A stretch of DNA of 64,000 nucleotides from Streptomyces sannanensis (GTDB taxonomy: Bacteria > Actinomycetota > Actinomycetes > Streptomycetales > Streptomycetaceae), in the NCBI RefSeq assembly GCF_039536205.1, contig NZ_BAAAYL010000001.1, positions 2,542,001 to 2,606,000 on the forward strand, read 5' to 3'. Numbering within the stretch: position 1 is the stretch's first letter; each line of letters begins with the position of its first letter. The notes beneath the pieces were generated by a model, which was not told the DNA's origin, did no database searches, and saw nothing but the letters and a program-made list of their open reading frames with translations. A program made the translations under genes and the position numbers. Of this stretch, positions 17,935 through 26,008 are shown in pieces.

Positions 17935-18801
17935 CTACTCGAAGACCGAAGACGGTGGCGCCGGCGATGCCTTGGCGTCCGCGTCCGTGACCGGGGCCGC
18001 GCCGCCGGTGAAGTCGGCGAGGGCTCGGCCGTGTTCGACGCGACCGGGGTGCGGGTCGCCGGCGACCAGGCGGGTCAGTTCGGCGACCGGCAGAGCACGG
18101 GCCGAGCCGAGCAGGACCGCGTTGCCGAAGCGGCGGCCGCGCAGCACGGTGGGGTCGGCGACCAGGGCGAGCTCGGGGAACACCGTGCCCGCGGTGACGA
18201 TCTGGCGGCGCAGATGGGTCAGCGGCGGGCCGTCGGCGAGGTTGGCCGTGTACCAGCCGCCGGGCGCGAGGACTCGGCGGACGTCGGCGAGGAACTCCGC
18301 GGACGTCAGATGAGCCGGGGTACGGGCGCCGCTGAAGACGTCCGCGATGACCAGATCCGCCCAGCCGTCCGGGATCTTCGCGAGCCCGGCGCGGGCGTCG
18401 GCGGTCCGGACGCGTATGCGGGCGCCTGACTCCAGCGGCAGTTCGCGGCGCACGAACTGGACCAGTCCGGCGTCCACCTCGACGATCTGCTGGGTGGAGC
18501 GGGGGCGGGTGGCGGCGATGTAGCGGGCCAGGGTGAAGGCCCCGCCGCCGAGGTGGACGGCGTTCAGGGGCTGCCGGGGCGGGGCGGCGAGGTCGGCGAC
18601 ATGGCCGAGGCGGCGCTGGTACTCGAAGGTGAGCAGGGCGGGGTCGTCGAGGTCCACATGGGACTGCGGGGCACCGTCGATCAGCAGCGTCCAGCCGCGC
18701 GGCCGGTCCCGGTCGGGTATCAGCTCGGCGAGCCCGCCGTCCACCCGCTCGACGACGGTCTCCTGGGCCGTACGCCCGCGCCGCCTGCTGTTCTTCGCCA
18801 C
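17935..18801 (-). CDS. spermidine synthase-like methyltransferase-fold protein
   Basis: 288 residues from GTG 18801 (VAKNSRRRGRTAQE); upstream in-frame sequence is repetitive Arg/Ala and probably not translated. The Rossmann core is typical of the spermidine synthase superfamily: VHLGGGAFTLARYIAATRP (SAM/dcSAM loop), IVEVDAGLVQFVRRE, RTADARAGL, and DLVIADVFSGARTPAHLT. Actinobacterial proteins of this kind are often annotated spermidine synthase but lack proof of aminopropyl transfer. A small gene (18822-19334) lies just upstream on the same strand. The substrate is unknown. Confidence 0.8.
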   Translation of the reverse strand: MAKNSRRRGRTAQETVVERVDGGLAELIPDRDRPRGWTLLIDGAPQSHVDLDDPALLTFEYQRRLGHVADLAAPPRQPLNAVHLGGGAFTLARYIAATRPRSTQQIVEVDAGLVQFVRRELPLESGARIRVRTADARAGLAKIPDGWADLVIADVFSGARTPAHLTSAEFLADVRRVLAPGGWYTANLADGPPLTHLRRQIVTAGTVFPELALVADPTVLRGRRFGNAVLLGSARALPVAELTRLVAGDPHPGRVEHGRALADFTGGAAPVTDADAKASPAPPSSVFE

Positions 18802-18821
18802 GCTTTCATTATCGGCGGCGA

Positions 18822-19334
18822 TCAGCGGCAGTTGTCGGCGGCCTCGATCAGGCGGGCCGCCTCGTCCAGTGCGGCCCGCAGCACGGCGGGGTCGGTCACC
18901 GGCACGTCGTCGCCGGGCGGCAGCAGCCAGCCGCTGCCGGGCGGGGGCCCCCACTGCTCATGGGGGTCCCACCGCTCGAGCGGAGCCGGGAGCGGGGGTG
19001 AAGCCGAGAGCTCGGGGGACGTCGGTTCCACGTCGACGGCCTCACCGACGGGGATGCGCAGTCCACGCCCGTCGGTACGGATGCAGGCGCTGCCGGGCAC
19101 GTCCCATGCGGCAGCGGTGCCCGACGGCACCACGAAGCCGAGCGTGTCACAGCTGCGGTCGTGCAGTACGGGTCCGATGTCCGGTCCGGCACTGCGGCGG
19201 ATGATGTCGACCGCTTCCAGGCCCTGGCGGGCGGGGACGGTGACCAGGTCACAGGGAACCTCCGGCGGTTCGCTGTGATCCGGGCTGGGGGTGTGCCGGC
19301 TGGAGGTCCGCGAGGGCGCAGGGCTAACGTCCAC
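18822..19334 (-). CDS. conserved Streptomyces protein of unknown function
   Basis: 170 residues. The centre (LVTVPARQGLEAVDIIRR through WDVPGSACIRTDGRGLRIP) and the closing GSGWLLPPGDDVP recall the bifunctional primase/polymerase-like (Prim-Pol) proteins of actinomycetes, which share the values-and-bounds pattern, but catalytic acidic triads are not evident, so I give no function. It ends 20 bp before the spermidine synthase-like start and may be cotranscribed. The 296-bp gap to the divergent regulator at 19631 holds no other gene I can support. Confidence 0.55.
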   Translation of the reverse strand: MDVSPAPSRTSSRHTPSPDHSEPPEVPCDLVTVPARQGLEAVDIIRRSAGPDIGPVLHDRSCDTLGFVVPSGTAAAWDVPGSACIRTDGRGLRIPVGEAVDVEPTSPELSASPPLPAPLERWDPHEQWGPPPGSGWLLPPGDDVPVTDPAVLRAALDEAARLIEAADNCR

Positions 19335-19630
19335 GCCGGCCTCCCACAGTGCAACCGTTCCTCAGCAGAACCGTACGCATCCCAAATCACCCTCGCAAAC
19401 CAGCAGTTGGAGGCCCTCCGAGTGGGGGGTGTTCGCAAGGTTCAACGCTGCCGGACGTCAACGGGCACGGCGGCGCACCGCCGTAAAGGATGGCAGTTCA
19501 TGGCAGATCGCGGGTGAGATATCCGGTTTGCCGTCAAACGTCGCGTGAGCACCCGGTCACAGCCGGTACCTTCGTGCCCCGCCGGAGCATCGCACGCACC
19601 GGCAGCACCAGCCGCCAGAGAGGGTTGGCC

Positions 19631-20971
19631 ATGGCCTCGTCACCCACGCAACACCGACAGGCGGAGCCCAACCAGGTCTTCCGGATGCTGCGGGGACAGC
19701 GTTCACCCGGCGAGTTCGCGGCCGCGGTCCGCAGGGCCGCACGCGAGATCGGCGAACAGGTCGCCTGCGACGCCCGGTACATCGGACGTGTGGAGGCAGG
19801 CGAGATCCGCTGCCCCAATTACGCGTACGAGCGGGTCTTCCTGCACATGTTTCCCGGCCTGACCCTGACGGACCTGGGCTTCTCGGCACGCGAGACGGTA
19901 CGCGGCCGCGGGGCGCGTGCGGCGGTGGGCGCGCCCCCGCCGGAGGCGCCCCACCTCACGATCCAGAAGAACGAGGAGAGCGACGTGCTGCGTCGCGCAT
20001 TCATGACCAGCGGTTCCGCCACGGTGGCGGCCGTCTCCCTCGGGCTCGGCCCCGGGCCCGTACGACGGGCCGGGGAGTCGGAGGTGAACGCCGTCGCGGA
20101 GGCCGTACGCCAGATCCGGCTGCTCGACGACCGGCACGGCGCCGACAGCCTCTACCAGCGGGCCGCCCAGCCGCTCCGCACCGCGTATATGCTGCTCGAC
20201 GCGAACACGGCTCGCCAGGCCACCTCCGACCGGCTGCATGCCGGGGTCGGCGAACTCGCGATCTCCGTGGGCTGGCTGGCCCATGACTCGGGCCGCTACA
20301 ACGACGCACGCTCGCACTACGCGGAAGCGCTGGCCACCGCCCGGATGGCGGGCGACCCTGCCCTGGAGGCGCACGCCTTCTGCAACACGTCCTTCCTGGC
20401 CCGGGACATGCGCCGACCACGCGAGGCGGTACGCGCGGCCCAGGCCGGTATCCGTGCCGCGCAGCACATCGGCTCGTCCCGGCTGCCGGCCCTGCTCACC
20501 CTGCGCGAGGCCGGCGGCTGGGCCGGCCTCGGCGACCGCGCCGCCTGCGAGGCGGCCCTGAGCCGGGCCAAGACCCTGTTCGCGCACGGGACGCGCGACG
20601 CGGACCCGGAGTGGATGAGCTTCTTCGCCGAGGCCGAGCTGGAACTGCTGGAGGCGCAGTGCCGCGCCACGCTCGGCGACTGGTCGCACGCAGCCCGCCA
20701 TGCCAGGCGCGCGGCGGCCCTCCAGAGTCCCCTGTTCGCCCGCAACCTCGCCCTCTACCGCGCGGAACTCGCGGGCGACCTCGCCCGGGCGGGCGTCCCC
20801 GACGAGGCCGCGGCGGCGGGGCACCAGGTCATGGACCTGCTGGGCGAGGTCCAGTCGTCGCGCATCCGGGCGATGCTCTCGGACACGGTCCGGGTGCTGC
20901 TTCCGCACCGCCGCGCCGCGGGCGTGTCGTCCTTCCTGGAACGCCACGCCGCGACGCAGCGCCGCGCATAG
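19631..20971 (+). CDS. NsdA-like regulator with helical (TPR-type) repeats
   Basis: 446 residues from ATG 19631 (MASSPTQHRQAEPN). The N-terminal 90 residues (FAAAVRRAAREIGEQVACDARYIGRVEAGEI) look like a Cro/XRE-type DNA-binding domain. From about residue 170 the protein is a chain of helical hairpins rich in Ala and Leu with TPR-like spacing (SGRYNDARSHYAEALATAR, GDWSHAARHARRAAALQ). The layout matches the NsdA/NsdB group of Streptomyces regulators, which hold back antibiotic production and sporulation. This is a paralogue or relative and is not certainly NsdA itself. A longer start at 19490 is possible but lacks a ribosome-binding site. Confidence 0.7.
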   Translation: MASSPTQHRQAEPNQVFRMLRGQRSPGEFAAAVRRAAREIGEQVACDARYIGRVEAGEIRCPNYAYERVFLHMFPGLTLTDLGFSARETVRGRGARAAVGAPPPEAPHLTIQKNEESDVLRRAFMTSGSATVAAVSLGLGPGPVRRAGESEVNAVAEAVRQIRLLDDRHGADSLYQRAAQPLRTAYMLLDANTARQATSDRLHAGVGELAISVGWLAHDSGRYNDARSHYAEALATARMAGDPALEAHAFCNTSFLARDMRRPREAVRAAQAGIRAAQHIGSSRLPALLTLREAGGWAGLGDRAACEAALSRAKTLFAHGTRDADPEWMSFFAEAELELLEAQCRATLGDWSHAARHARRAAALQSPLFARNLALYRAELAGDLARAGVPDEAAAAGHQVMDLLGEVQSSRIRAMLSDTVRVLLPHRRAAGVSSFLERHAATQRRA

Positions 20972-21044
20972 GGACCCGCCCGGCCGGGGGCGACGCGCAC
21001 CGTCGGGTCGACCGGTGTGTCCGTCCTCGAGCGCGGGACGGGCT

Positions 21045-21320
21045 GCCGACGCGAAGTGCCGGACAGGCTCGAACGTGCCGACGCGAAGTGCCGGACAGGC
21101 TCGAACGTGGCCGACGCGAAGTGCCGGACAGGCTCGAACGTGCCGACGCGAAGTGCCGGACAGGCTCGAACGTGGCCGACGCGAAGTGCCGCACAGGCTC
21201 GAACGTGCCGACGCGAAGCGCCGCACAGGCTCGAACGTGGCCGACGCGAAGTGCCGCACAGGCTCGAACGTGCCGACGCGAAGTGCCGCACAGGCTCGAA
21301 CGTGCCGACGCGAAGTGCCG
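21045..21320 (+). repeat. tandem array of a 32/33-bp repeat
   Basis: Eight full copies and one partial copy of GCCGACGCGAAGTGCC followed by GSACAGGCTCGAACGT. Copies start at 21045, 21077, 21110, 21142, 21175, 21207, 21240, 21272 and 21304. Spacing alternates 32, 33, 32, 33, so the working unit is a 65-bp dimer. Copies 1-4 have GGACAGG and copies 5-8 GCACAGG, and one copy has GCGCC. There are no spacers. The array fills the gap between the regulator and the convergent phosphatase. Confidence 0.95.
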
Positions 21321-21343
21321 GCGGCCCGGCCCGCTGACCGGCC

Positions 21344-21943
21344 TCAGCCGTCCAGGTGACCGGTGTCGTTCCAGCGGGCGATCGCCGGGGCTCCGTACTG
21401 CCAGCCGAGCACCGACAGTGAGGCCGGCGCCAGCAGGATGCGGGCGCCGAACGACACCTCCTCCCCGAGCCAGCGCGCGGCGACCGCGCGAAGCATGTGG
21501 CCGTGCGAGAAGACCAGCACGTCGCGGTCGGCCTCGCGCGTCCACGCCACCACCTCGTCCGCGCGGGCGGACAGCTCGGCCAGCGTCTCCCCGTCCCGTA
21601 CGCCGTCGCGCCAGATGACCCAGTCCGGCCCCCGTTCCGCCTTGATCTCGGCCTGGGTCAGCCCCTCGTACGCGCCGTAGTCGAACTCCATCAGCGCGTC
21701 CCAGTGCTCCGCCCGCTCGCCGAAACCGGCCAGCCCGCAGGTCTCCCACGAGCGCGCCAGCGGGCTTGTACGGACCTCGGCGTGCGGCAGTCCGTCCCAC
21801 GGAGCCCGGTGCAGCCGCTCTCCCAGGAGCTTCGCACCCCGGCGTCCCTCGTCGAGGAGCGGGACATCCGTCCTGCCGGTGTGCCGGCCGGCCAGCGCCC
21901 ACTCGGTCTGTCCGTGCCGGGCCATCAGGATGCGCGGTGCCAT
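21344..21943 (-). CDS. histidine phosphatase family protein (phosphoglycerate mutase-like)
   Basis: 199 residues. The active-site motif MARHGQTEW is at residue 7-15 (phosphorylated His), the second catalytic His is in VFSHGHMLR, and Arg/Glu motifs [11 protein letters not shown] and FDYGAYEG are present. The family covers cofactor-dependent mutases and many broad phosphatases; the short size and divergent C terminus suggest a phosphatase. Start ATG 21943 follows GGGAG; an upstream in-frame start (21964) is weaker. Its 3' end abuts the tandem array. Confidence 0.85.
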   Translation of the reverse strand: MAPRILMARHGQTEWALAGRHTGRTDVPLLDEGRRGAKLLGERLHRAPWDGLPHAEVRTSPLARSWETCGLAGFGERAEHWDALMEFDYGAYEGLTQAEIKAERGPDWVIWRDGVRDGETLAELSARADEVVAWTREADRDVLVFSHGHMLRAVAARWLGEEVSFGARILLAPASLSVLGWQYGAPAIARWNDTGHLDG

Positions 21944-22119
21944 GTGCGTCTCCCTGTCGAGCAAGAGGGGTGTCGATCAGCTGATCACCCCACCATCATG
22001 GCAACCCTCGCATGGATCCTCGCGTCCCTTCCTCATCAAGGGGTGCCATTGGACGGCGTACACGTACACCGTACGGTTACCGGGTGGGCGAACCCCACAA
22101 AAAGGGAGGAGAGCCTCGG

Positions 22120-23016
22120 ATGCCCCATATCACCACCGTGCCGCATTCGGCCCGCCGCTGGTGGACGGAGCTCCCGCTCATCGCCCTGGTCTACGCCGCC
22201 TACACGGGCTGCAGGCTTCTCGCGCGCGGGGACGTGACCACCGCGGTCGACAACGGCCTGGCGATACTGCGGATCGAGAAGTTCCTGCACATCGACATCG
22301 AGCTCCCGCTCAACCGTTTACTCACCGGCACCCCCGCCCTCGGCATACCCGCCGACTTCGCCTACGCCTCCCTCCACTACCTGGTGACCCCGGCGATCCT
22401 GGTCTGGCTGTTCCGGCGCCGCCCGCTCCGGTACCGCGCCGCCCGCACCTGGCTGATGACCTCCACCCTCCTCGGCCTGGTCGGCTTCACCCTCATGCCG
22501 ACCTGCCCGCCCCGGTTGCTCGACGCGGGCCACGGCTTCGTGGACACGATGGCCCAGTACAGCGCGTACGGCTGGTGGGGTGGTGAGGCCAGCGCCCCGC
22601 GCGGACTCGGCGGGATGACCAACCAGTACGCGGCGATGCCGAGTCTGCATGTCGGCTGGGCCCTGTGGTGCGGGGTGATGCTGTGGCGCTACGGCCGCGC
22701 CCCGCTGACCCGGGCCGTGGGCATCGCCTACCCGCTGACCACCACGTTCGTGGTGATGGGCACCGCCAACCACTACCTCCTGGACGCTGTCGCGGGCGTC
22801 GCGGTCATGGGCCTCGGGCTGCTGCTGACCGGGCCCGCGATGCGGCCGGCGGACCGGGTGCGGGCCCGCTTCGGGTGGGGCGGATCCCCCGTCGCGTCCC
22901 CGATTGTCAGTGCCGGATGCAAGACTTCCGCGGGTGAGCGAATACCCGGTCAGCGGCACCCTGCCGACACCCCGTCAACCGGAGCGGGAGACGGCACTCC
23001 GGCAGCATCTCGCTGA
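22120..23016 (+). CDS. PAP2-family membrane phosphatase, TTA-containing
   Basis: 298 residues with about six membrane segments. PAP2/inositol-phosphotransferase-like motifs are seen: AAMPSLHVGWALW (catalytic His loop) and GTANHYLLDAVAGVAV (second His-Asp motif). It probably acts on lipid phosphates or transfers phosphoinositol at the membrane. A good ribosome-binding site (AAAGGGAGGAG) precedes ATG 22120. Codon 67 is TTA (22318-22320), so translation should need bldA tRNA. The low-complexity C-terminal tail overlaps the start of the next gene. Confidence 0.85.
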   Translation: MPHITTVPHSARRWWTELPLIALVYAAYTGCRLLARGDVTTAVDNGLAILRIEKFLHIDIELPLNRLLTGTPALGIPADFAYASLHYLVTPAILVWLFRRRPLRYRAARTWLMTSTLLGLVGFTLMPTCPPRLLDAGHGFVDTMAQYSAYGWWGGEASAPRGLGGMTNQYAAMPSLHVGWALWCGVMLWRYGRAPLTRAVGIAYPLTTTFVVMGTANHYLLDAVAGVAVMGLGLLLTGPAMRPADRVRARFGWGGSPVASPIVSAGCKTSAGERIPGQRHPADTPSTGAGDGTPAASR

Positions 23017-24133
23017 GCTGCGCGGCCCCGCCGTCGCCCCGCATCCGCTGGACGCCCGTGCGCTGGCCGCGCTGGCCTCCAACCCCGGCTGCCGCCGCCG
23101 CGCCCTCCTGGACGGGGCCGGAGTGAACAAGGCCGTGCTGGCGAAGGCGATCGGCTCGCCCGGCGCCTTCGGCCAGTCACAGTTCGCCTTCATGCGCGGC
23201 AACGCCTTCGAGGCGCGGGTCAAGGCGGACGGCGGGGCGGACCTGCTGCGGCTGGTGTACGAGCGCATGGGCGGCGGCCTCCCTGCACCCGAGCCCGGCG
23301 GGGCGCACCTCCCCGACCTGTCCGCGGCCGGCCCCGAAGGCCGTGCGGCGCGGACGGCACTGGCGCTGCGCGAGGCGACGAAGGCCGCGACGGCCGGCGG
23401 GGCGTGGACGCTGCTGGACCATCCGATGCTGGCACTCGAGGTGGCCGGCTCCCCCGCGTATCTGGAGCCGGACGCGGTGGTCGTGCGGCCCGACGGGCGC
23501 TGGGCCGTCGTCGAGATCAAGTCCTTCCCGATGATCGACCGTTCGGCGGACCCGGCGAAGGTGGGTGCCGCGGCCCGCCAGGCCGCGGTGTACGTGCTGG
23601 CGCTGGAGCGGGTCGCGGCGCTGGTGGAGGGGGCGAGGGTGGCCCATGACGTGCTGCTGGTCTGCCCGAAGGACTTCTCCAATCTGCCGACGGCCTCCGT
23701 CGTCGACGTACGCAAGCAGTTGTCCGTCACCCGTCGCCAGCTGACCCGGCTCACCCGCGTCGAGGAGATCGCCGCGGAGCTGCCCGAGGGCATCTGCTTC
23801 GACCCCGGACTGCCCGCAGAGGAGCTGACGGCCGCGGTCGCGTCCCTTCCGGCTGCGTACGCGCCGGAGTGTCTGGCCACGTGCGAACTGGCCTTCCACT
23901 GCCGGGAGCATGCCCGCGCGGCGGACTCCGTCGACCCGCTCGGCCGCGGCGCCCGCGCGGAACTGGGCGGCCTCACCACGGTCGACGCGGTGCTGTCCGC
24001 GGCGCACGGCGTCACCGGCGACCCCGCGGATCCCACGGTCGCCGCGCTGCGCCGCGCGGCGGCGCTGCGCGCGGAAGCCCTCGGGTGCCACTCCGGGCGG
24101 ACGCCGGACGCGGAGGGCGCCGCATGTCACTGA
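22934..24133 (+). CDS. Cas4/RecB-like Fe-S nuclease (PD-(D/E)XK)
   Basis: About 399 residues from GTG 22934. RecB-like motifs appear in order: GNAFEARV (motif I), YLEPDAVVVR (Asp) with WAVVEIKSFPM (E-x-K), and RQAAVYVLALERV (QxxxY). Four cysteines are placed as in Cas4/AddB Fe-S nucleases: one near the N terminus (SNPGCRRRALL) and three at the C terminus (CLATCELAFHC). It is therefore a likely single-strand exonuclease. It overlaps the PAP2 tail by 83 bp, so its true start may be later. Its stop overlaps the next gene by 10 bp, and an SF1 helicase follows. Nuclease plus helicase suggests DNA end processing or defence. Confidence 0.75.
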   Translation: MSEYPVSGTLPTPRQPERETALRQHLAELRGPAVAPHPLDARALAALASNPGCRRRALLDGAGVNKAVLAKAIGSPGAFGQSQFAFMRGNAFEARVKADGGADLLRLVYERMGGGLPAPEPGGAHLPDLSAAGPEGRAARTALALREATKAATAGGAWTLLDHPMLALEVAGSPAYLEPDAVVVRPDGRWAVVEIKSFPMIDRSADPAKVGAAARQAAVYVLALERVAALVEGARVAHDVLLVCPKDFSNLPTASVVDVRKQLSVTRRQLTRLTRVEEIAAELPEGICFDPGLPAEELTAAVASLPAAYAPECLATCELAFHCREHARAADSVDPLGRGARAELGGLTTVDAVLSAAHGVTGDPADPTVAALRRAAALRAEALGCHSGRTPDAEGAACH

Positions 24134-25731
24134 TGCACACCCTCGCGCAGCTGGAGGCCGTACGGGCCGGGCGGGCGCAGGCCACCGCCACCGTGCGGCA
24201 TCGGCATGTGTCCGACGCGCCGCTCGTCCTGGTGCCGCTCACCACCGCCGGTGAGGCCGGGGCGCCGCTCGGGGCACTGGTCGGGACCGACCGGGACGCG
24301 CCGCGACTGCTGGTCGTGCCGCAGCCGCGCGACCGCGATCTGCGGTTCGCGTTCCTCGCCGAGCTGGCCGACATCGTGCTGCCGTACCTCGACGGGTACG
24401 CCGACGTGGTCGAGGCCGCCGAGCGTTCCGAGACCGATCCGGAGACCGGCAAGAAGGTCAAGGTGGAGGTCGAGCTCTGCGCGGACGCCCCGCAGCTGAT
24501 CGTGCCGAGCCGGGCGGGTGTCGACTTCCTACGGCTGCTGGGCCGTTCGATGCGGTTCCGGCGTACCGTCGAGCAGGACCCCGACACGCCCTACCCCGCG
24601 CCCCCGCGGGTCCCGCTGCTCGGGCGCTGGCTGACGCACTACGGCGAGCGGGCCCGGGTGCCCGGATCCTCGCTGCTGCTCGCCGTGACCGATCTGCTGA
24701 ACCGGCACTGGGCGACCGGGCAGTCCGGCCTGGAGAACCAGCACCTGGGTGCGCTGCTCGCCTGGATCGACCCGCCGGCCGGCGGTTCGGGCGCGGAGGC
24801 GGCACTCCGCGCGGAGCTGGCGCGGGACGCGGAGGGGCAGCTGCTGTGCCCGCCGGCCGGCCCGGCGACCGACCCGGCGTTCGACAACAAGCTGCTGGCG
24901 CCCGCGGTCGAGCGGTACGACCGAGCGCGCGGCGCTCTCGCCGCCGCGGAGGACGGCCTCGTGGCGGACCGGCTGCTGGCCGGCCTGACCTCGGCGGAAG
25001 CCCGGATCCGCGCCCTGCTGGAGGACTGCATGCGGCCCGCCTGGGACGCCGTCTGGCAGGGAATCGACCTGGTCCGGGAGCTGCCGGAGGGGGCCAGGGT
25101 CGCCGACCGCTGGACCCGCGACCGCTGGTCCTTCACCGGCCACCGCGACCGGGTACGGGCCGGGGAGCCGCCCCAGCCCCGGATCGACGACGCGGTGACC
25201 GCGGCCCAGAAGCTCGCCGCGCGCGAGACCGCGCAGGCCCAACTGGAGGCGCAGGAAGCGCTGGACGACCCCCTGGTCATGGCGGGACGCCGGCTGTCCG
25301 GCGAGGCCTTCGCCGGTGAGGTGACCGAGGTGGTCATGGCGTACAGCGAGTCCAAGCGGCCGAGCCCGCGCCCGCTGGTGACGGTCGCCACGGACGACCG
25401 TCCGCATCTGGGCGAGGGCACGAAGATATATCGCTCACTGGACGGCAAACCGCAGTCGGCGGAGTTCGCGGGCTACGCGGAGGACGGCGCGCTGGTGCTG
25501 CGGCTGCTGGACAGGATGGGCCGGAGCAAGGAGCCGTCGCCCGGTTCGGTGCCGGAGAACGGTGACCGGGTCTGCTTCACGCTCTTCGAGCACGAACAGC
25601 GGGGCGGCCCGAAACTGCCGGACCCGGAGGAAACCCCCTGGACCCACGGCGGTCCCCCGTCCATCGGTGCCTCGGGTGGGGATCATCCGCAGACCATCCC
25701 CGACCCCGTGACCCCGGAGGACTTCCTTTGA
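24124..25731 (+). CDS. unknown middle protein of the nuclease-helicase operon
   Basis: 535 residues, soluble, no signal peptide. I recognise no catalytic motif. The first 200 residues are mixed alpha/beta (LRFAFLAELADIVLPYLDGY; DAPQLIVPSRAGVDFLRLL), the middle is helical with an Ala/Glu-rich segment around residue 360 (AAQKLAARETAQAQLEAQEAL), and the C terminus is Pro/Gly-rich. Its start ATG 24124 lies inside the end of the nuclease gene, so the two are translationally coupled, and the helicase follows after a 277-bp insertion-like gap. By position it is probably a structural or DNA-binding partner of the nuclease and helicase. Confidence 0.7.
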   Translation: MSLMHTLAQLEAVRAGRAQATATVRHRHVSDAPLVLVPLTTAGEAGAPLGALVGTDRDAPRLLVVPQPRDRDLRFAFLAELADIVLPYLDGYADVVEAAERSETDPETGKKVKVEVELCADAPQLIVPSRAGVDFLRLLGRSMRFRRTVEQDPDTPYPAPPRVPLLGRWLTHYGERARVPGSSLLLAVTDLLNRHWATGQSGLENQHLGALLAWIDPPAGGSGAEAALRAELARDAEGQLLCPPAGPATDPAFDNKLLAPAVERYDRARGALAAAEDGLVADRLLAGLTSAEARIRALLEDCMRPAWDAVWQGIDLVRELPEGARVADRWTRDRWSFTGHRDRVRAGEPPQPRIDDAVTAAQKLAARETAQAQLEAQEALDDPLVMAGRRLSGEAFAGEVTEVVMAYSESKRPSPRPLVTVATDDRPHLGEGTKIYRSLDGKPQSAEFAGYAEDGALVLRLLDRMGRSKEPSPGSVPENGDRVCFTLFEHEQRGGPKLPDPEETPWTHGGPPSIGASGGDHPQTIPDPVTPEDFL

Positions 25732-25736
25732 ACCCT

Positions 25737-25990
25737 CCCCCAGCTGAAGCGGGGGGATTCCTGGCTCACGCGGCTCGGCCACTCAGCAAGCGATCGAGTC
25801 TTACGCGATCAACACCAACCGGGTTGGAACCAGCCCGGTTGACACAAGGTCAAGGAGGTAGCGCATTGCTTGGTTCTCGCAACGCACTGTATGCAGGCTA
25901 CCCAGTCACGCGGGGGGTCGTGCGCCTTTTGGACGAAACCCCATTCCTCGCCCTGCTCCGCATGGGCCCACCCCGGCGTGAAGGCCGGGG
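25737..25990. mobile_element. possible IS200/IS605-type end-only element (MITE-like)
   Basis: The 277-bp gap between the two operon genes is bounded by two similar hairpins: CCCCCAGCTGAAGCGGGGG at 25737-25756, followed by GATTCCTGGCTCA, and CCCCGGCGTGAAGGCCGGGG at 25971-25990, followed by CTTCCTCGGAGG. A third stem (CAACCGGG/CCCGGTTG) lies at 25816-25841. Paired subterminal hairpins with G-A-A-G loops recall IS605-family ends. No tnpA or tnpB remains, so this would be a non-autonomous copy. Identification is by resemblance only. Confidence 0.45.
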
Positions 25991-26008
25991 CTTCCTCGGA
26001 GGTCTTCG

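Noticed and set aside
18822..19334. Functional primase/polymerase
   Set aside because: Only a loose likeness to Prim-Pol proteins and no catalytic acidic residues in place.
21045..21320. CRISPR array
   Set aside because: The repeats are contiguous, with no unique spacers of constant length and no cas genes nearby; the Cas4-like gene 1.6 kb downstream belongs to a helicase operon without cas1 or cas2.
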